From Acidobacteriaceae bacterium (GTDB taxonomy: Bacteria > Acidobacteriota > Terriglobia > Terriglobales > Acidobacteriaceae): a stretch of 7,273 nucleotides of DNA. Below are positions 6,212 to 7,273 of this stretch, piece after piece; positions within the stretch are counted from its first letter, which is position 1, and each line of letters starts with the position of its first letter. The notes beneath the pieces were generated by a model. It had not been told where the DNA came from. It saw nothing but the letters and a program-made list of their open reading frames with translations, and made no database searches. Both the position numbers and the translations under genes were made by a program. The stretch covers positions 1 through 7,273 of the forward strand of contig JASHUF010000185.1 of NCBI GenBank assembly GCA_030040175.1, read 5' to 3'.

Positions 6212-7273
6212 CTACGGCGCATGCGCCACCACGCCCGTCTTCGCGTCATCGATCGAGACTCCGGTCAGCTGCAGGGTCTCTCCCGTGGCCCGGTCGATGT
6301 CCACCTTGGCCTTTTCATACGCGCTCTGTGCGCCCACCAGAGCGGACTCGGCGACGGCCAGGCTTTGCTGCGCCACCAGCGTATCGTAGCTGGACTTGGC
6401 CCCGAGTTTCTGTTCCTGCTGAGTGATGTCAAAGGTGCGCTGCGCCAGGTCGCGCGCCTTCTGCGACGCGTCTACGCGGGCCTCAGCCTGCTGCAAAGCG
6501 AACTGCGAGTTGCGCACGTCGAAACGGATGTTCTTTTGCTGCTCCTCGGAGGTGATCTGGCTCTGGCGGTACTGCAGCACGGCGCGGAACTGATCGGCCT
6601 TGAAGACGCGGTTGCGAAGGTTGATCTGCAGCGTCATGCCCACCTGGTACTCCGGCGCGGAATAGTTGAAGGTGTTCTCCAGCATGCTGGAGAAATCGGT
6701 AGGCAGCGTGGTGGTGCATTCCGAGGGGCCGAGGTCGCAGTACGGATTTTTCGGCCCGGCAGTGCCCGCGCCTTGGTAGAAGCCGTACATGTTGAGCGTG
6801 GGCAGCAGTTCGCTGTTTACCGACTTCAGGTTGCTGCGCTGAATCTCGGCCTGCTGCTCGTAGATTCCCACTTCCGGGCGGTTCTTTTCGGCTTCGGCGA
6901 TAAGATCGTCAATCGGCTTGGAAGCGTTGGCATCAGGCGCGCCTTTCAGATCGAGGGGAACGACCGGCATTTCGTCGATCTGGGGATCGTCGACCTTGGT
7001 GAGCGCGTTCTTCATGAGCAGTTCGTTGAGGCGCAGGTTGGCGCGGGCGACGGTGAGATTGCCCTCGGCGGTGGCCACGTCCGACTCGTCCGTCAGGACC
7101 TGCATGGCCGGAATGGCGTTGAGGTTGAGCTGTTTCTGGTCCATCTCGAGAGTCTGTTGCGCAAAGGAGAGCGAGCGCTCGTTGATCTGCTCGTCCTGAT
7201 AAGCGTTTACCAGATCCCAGTAAATGTTTTCCACTTGTGTGACCGTGGCAATCACCTGGGCTTTGAAGGCCAG
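6212..7273 (-). CDS. TolC-family outer-membrane efflux protein, C-terminal part
   Basis: The frame is open from the right edge to a TAG at 6212-6214, giving the last 353 residues; the signal peptide and first part of repeat one are off the window. TolC-type proteins form trimeric channels, an outer-membrane barrel plus a periplasmic alpha-barrel, that serve ABC, MFS or RND pumps. Supporting features are long Gln/Ala/Glu-rich amphipathic helices in two structural repeats. The first ends near residue 90 and a linker leads to NRPEV (131-135). A strand block LPTLNMYGFY (157-166) is followed by a probable extracellular loop with Cys179 and Cys186, then VGMTLQINLRNR (211-222), and the second helical repeat ends at RATGETL (328-334). 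The two close cysteines could form a disulphide in the loop. The protein lies upstream of the two-component genes on the same strand, with 127 bp between, which suggests a regulated efflux operon. Substrate and pump type cannot be read here. Confidence 0.92.
   Translation of the reverse strand: MAFKAQVIATVTQVENIYWDLVNAYQDEQINERSLSFAQQTLEMDQKQLNLNAIPAMQVLTDESDVATAEGNLTVARANLRLNELLMKNALTKVDDPQIDEMPVVPLDLKGAPDANASKPIDDLIAEAEKNRPEVGIYEQQAEIQRSNLKSVNSELLPTLNMYGFYQGAGTAGPKNPYCDLGPSECTTTLPTDFSSMLENTFNYSAPEYQVGMTLQINLRNRVFKADQFRAVLQYRQSQITSEEQQKNIRFDVRNSQFALQQAEARVDASQKARDLAQRTFDITQQEQKLGAKSSYDTLVAQQSLAVAESALVGAQSAYEKAKVDIDRATGETLQLTGVSIDDAKTGVVAHAP

Overview
The window reads as ordinary chromosomal DNA from a high-GC, probably Acidobacteriota (Terriglobia-like) bacterium. 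That assignment is an inference from the type of NtrC/NtrY pair and TolC protein, the short unnamed protein at 1927-2289, and the codon bias; no rRNA or other marker is present to fix it. No CRISPR array, insertion sequence, phage gene, tRNA or defence system was seen.

Layout, left to right. (a) 1-615, minus strand: the N-terminal 205 residues of a membrane acyltransferase of the acyltransferase-3 (OafA/YrhL-like) family, running off the left edge. (b) 729-1433, minus: UMP kinase (pyrH), 113 bp upstream of the acyltransferase and probably co-directional with it. (c) 1434-1926: a 493-bp divergent intergenic stretch with no convincing gene, but with a plus-strand hairpin and T-tract that resembles an intrinsic terminator. 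(d) 1927-2289, plus: a 120-residue unnamed protein with a good ribosome binding site, followed by an 11-bp hairpin at 2403-2429. (e) 2512-3360, plus: dapD, the succinyltransferase of lysine/diaminopimelate synthesis. (f) 3375-7273, minus: three genes read leftwards in the order TolC-family outer-membrane protein (5' end off the right edge), NtrC-type sigma-54-dependent response regulator, and membrane-bound PAS histidine kinase. dapD and the kinase gene converge, with only 14 bp between their stop codons.

How the parts work together. The kinase and regulator overlap by about 11 bp and form an evident two-component pair. The TolC protein just upstream suggests an efflux or export operon whose remaining parts (ABC permease/ATPase or RND pump and adaptor) lie off the right edge, with the two-component system as its likely controller. 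pyrH and dapD are housekeeping genes of pyrimidine and lysine/peptidoglycan metabolism and are not obviously connected to it.

The most unusual point is the start of the response regulator. The complete receiver domain is in frame, but no ATG, GTG or TTG precedes it after the last stop. A consensus GGAGG stands 6 nt before an ATC codon placed exactly where the protein should start. This is either a rare ATC start, or a small base error or frameshift at this spot. The same protein carries GAFTDA in place of the usual GAFTGA sigma-54 contact loop.
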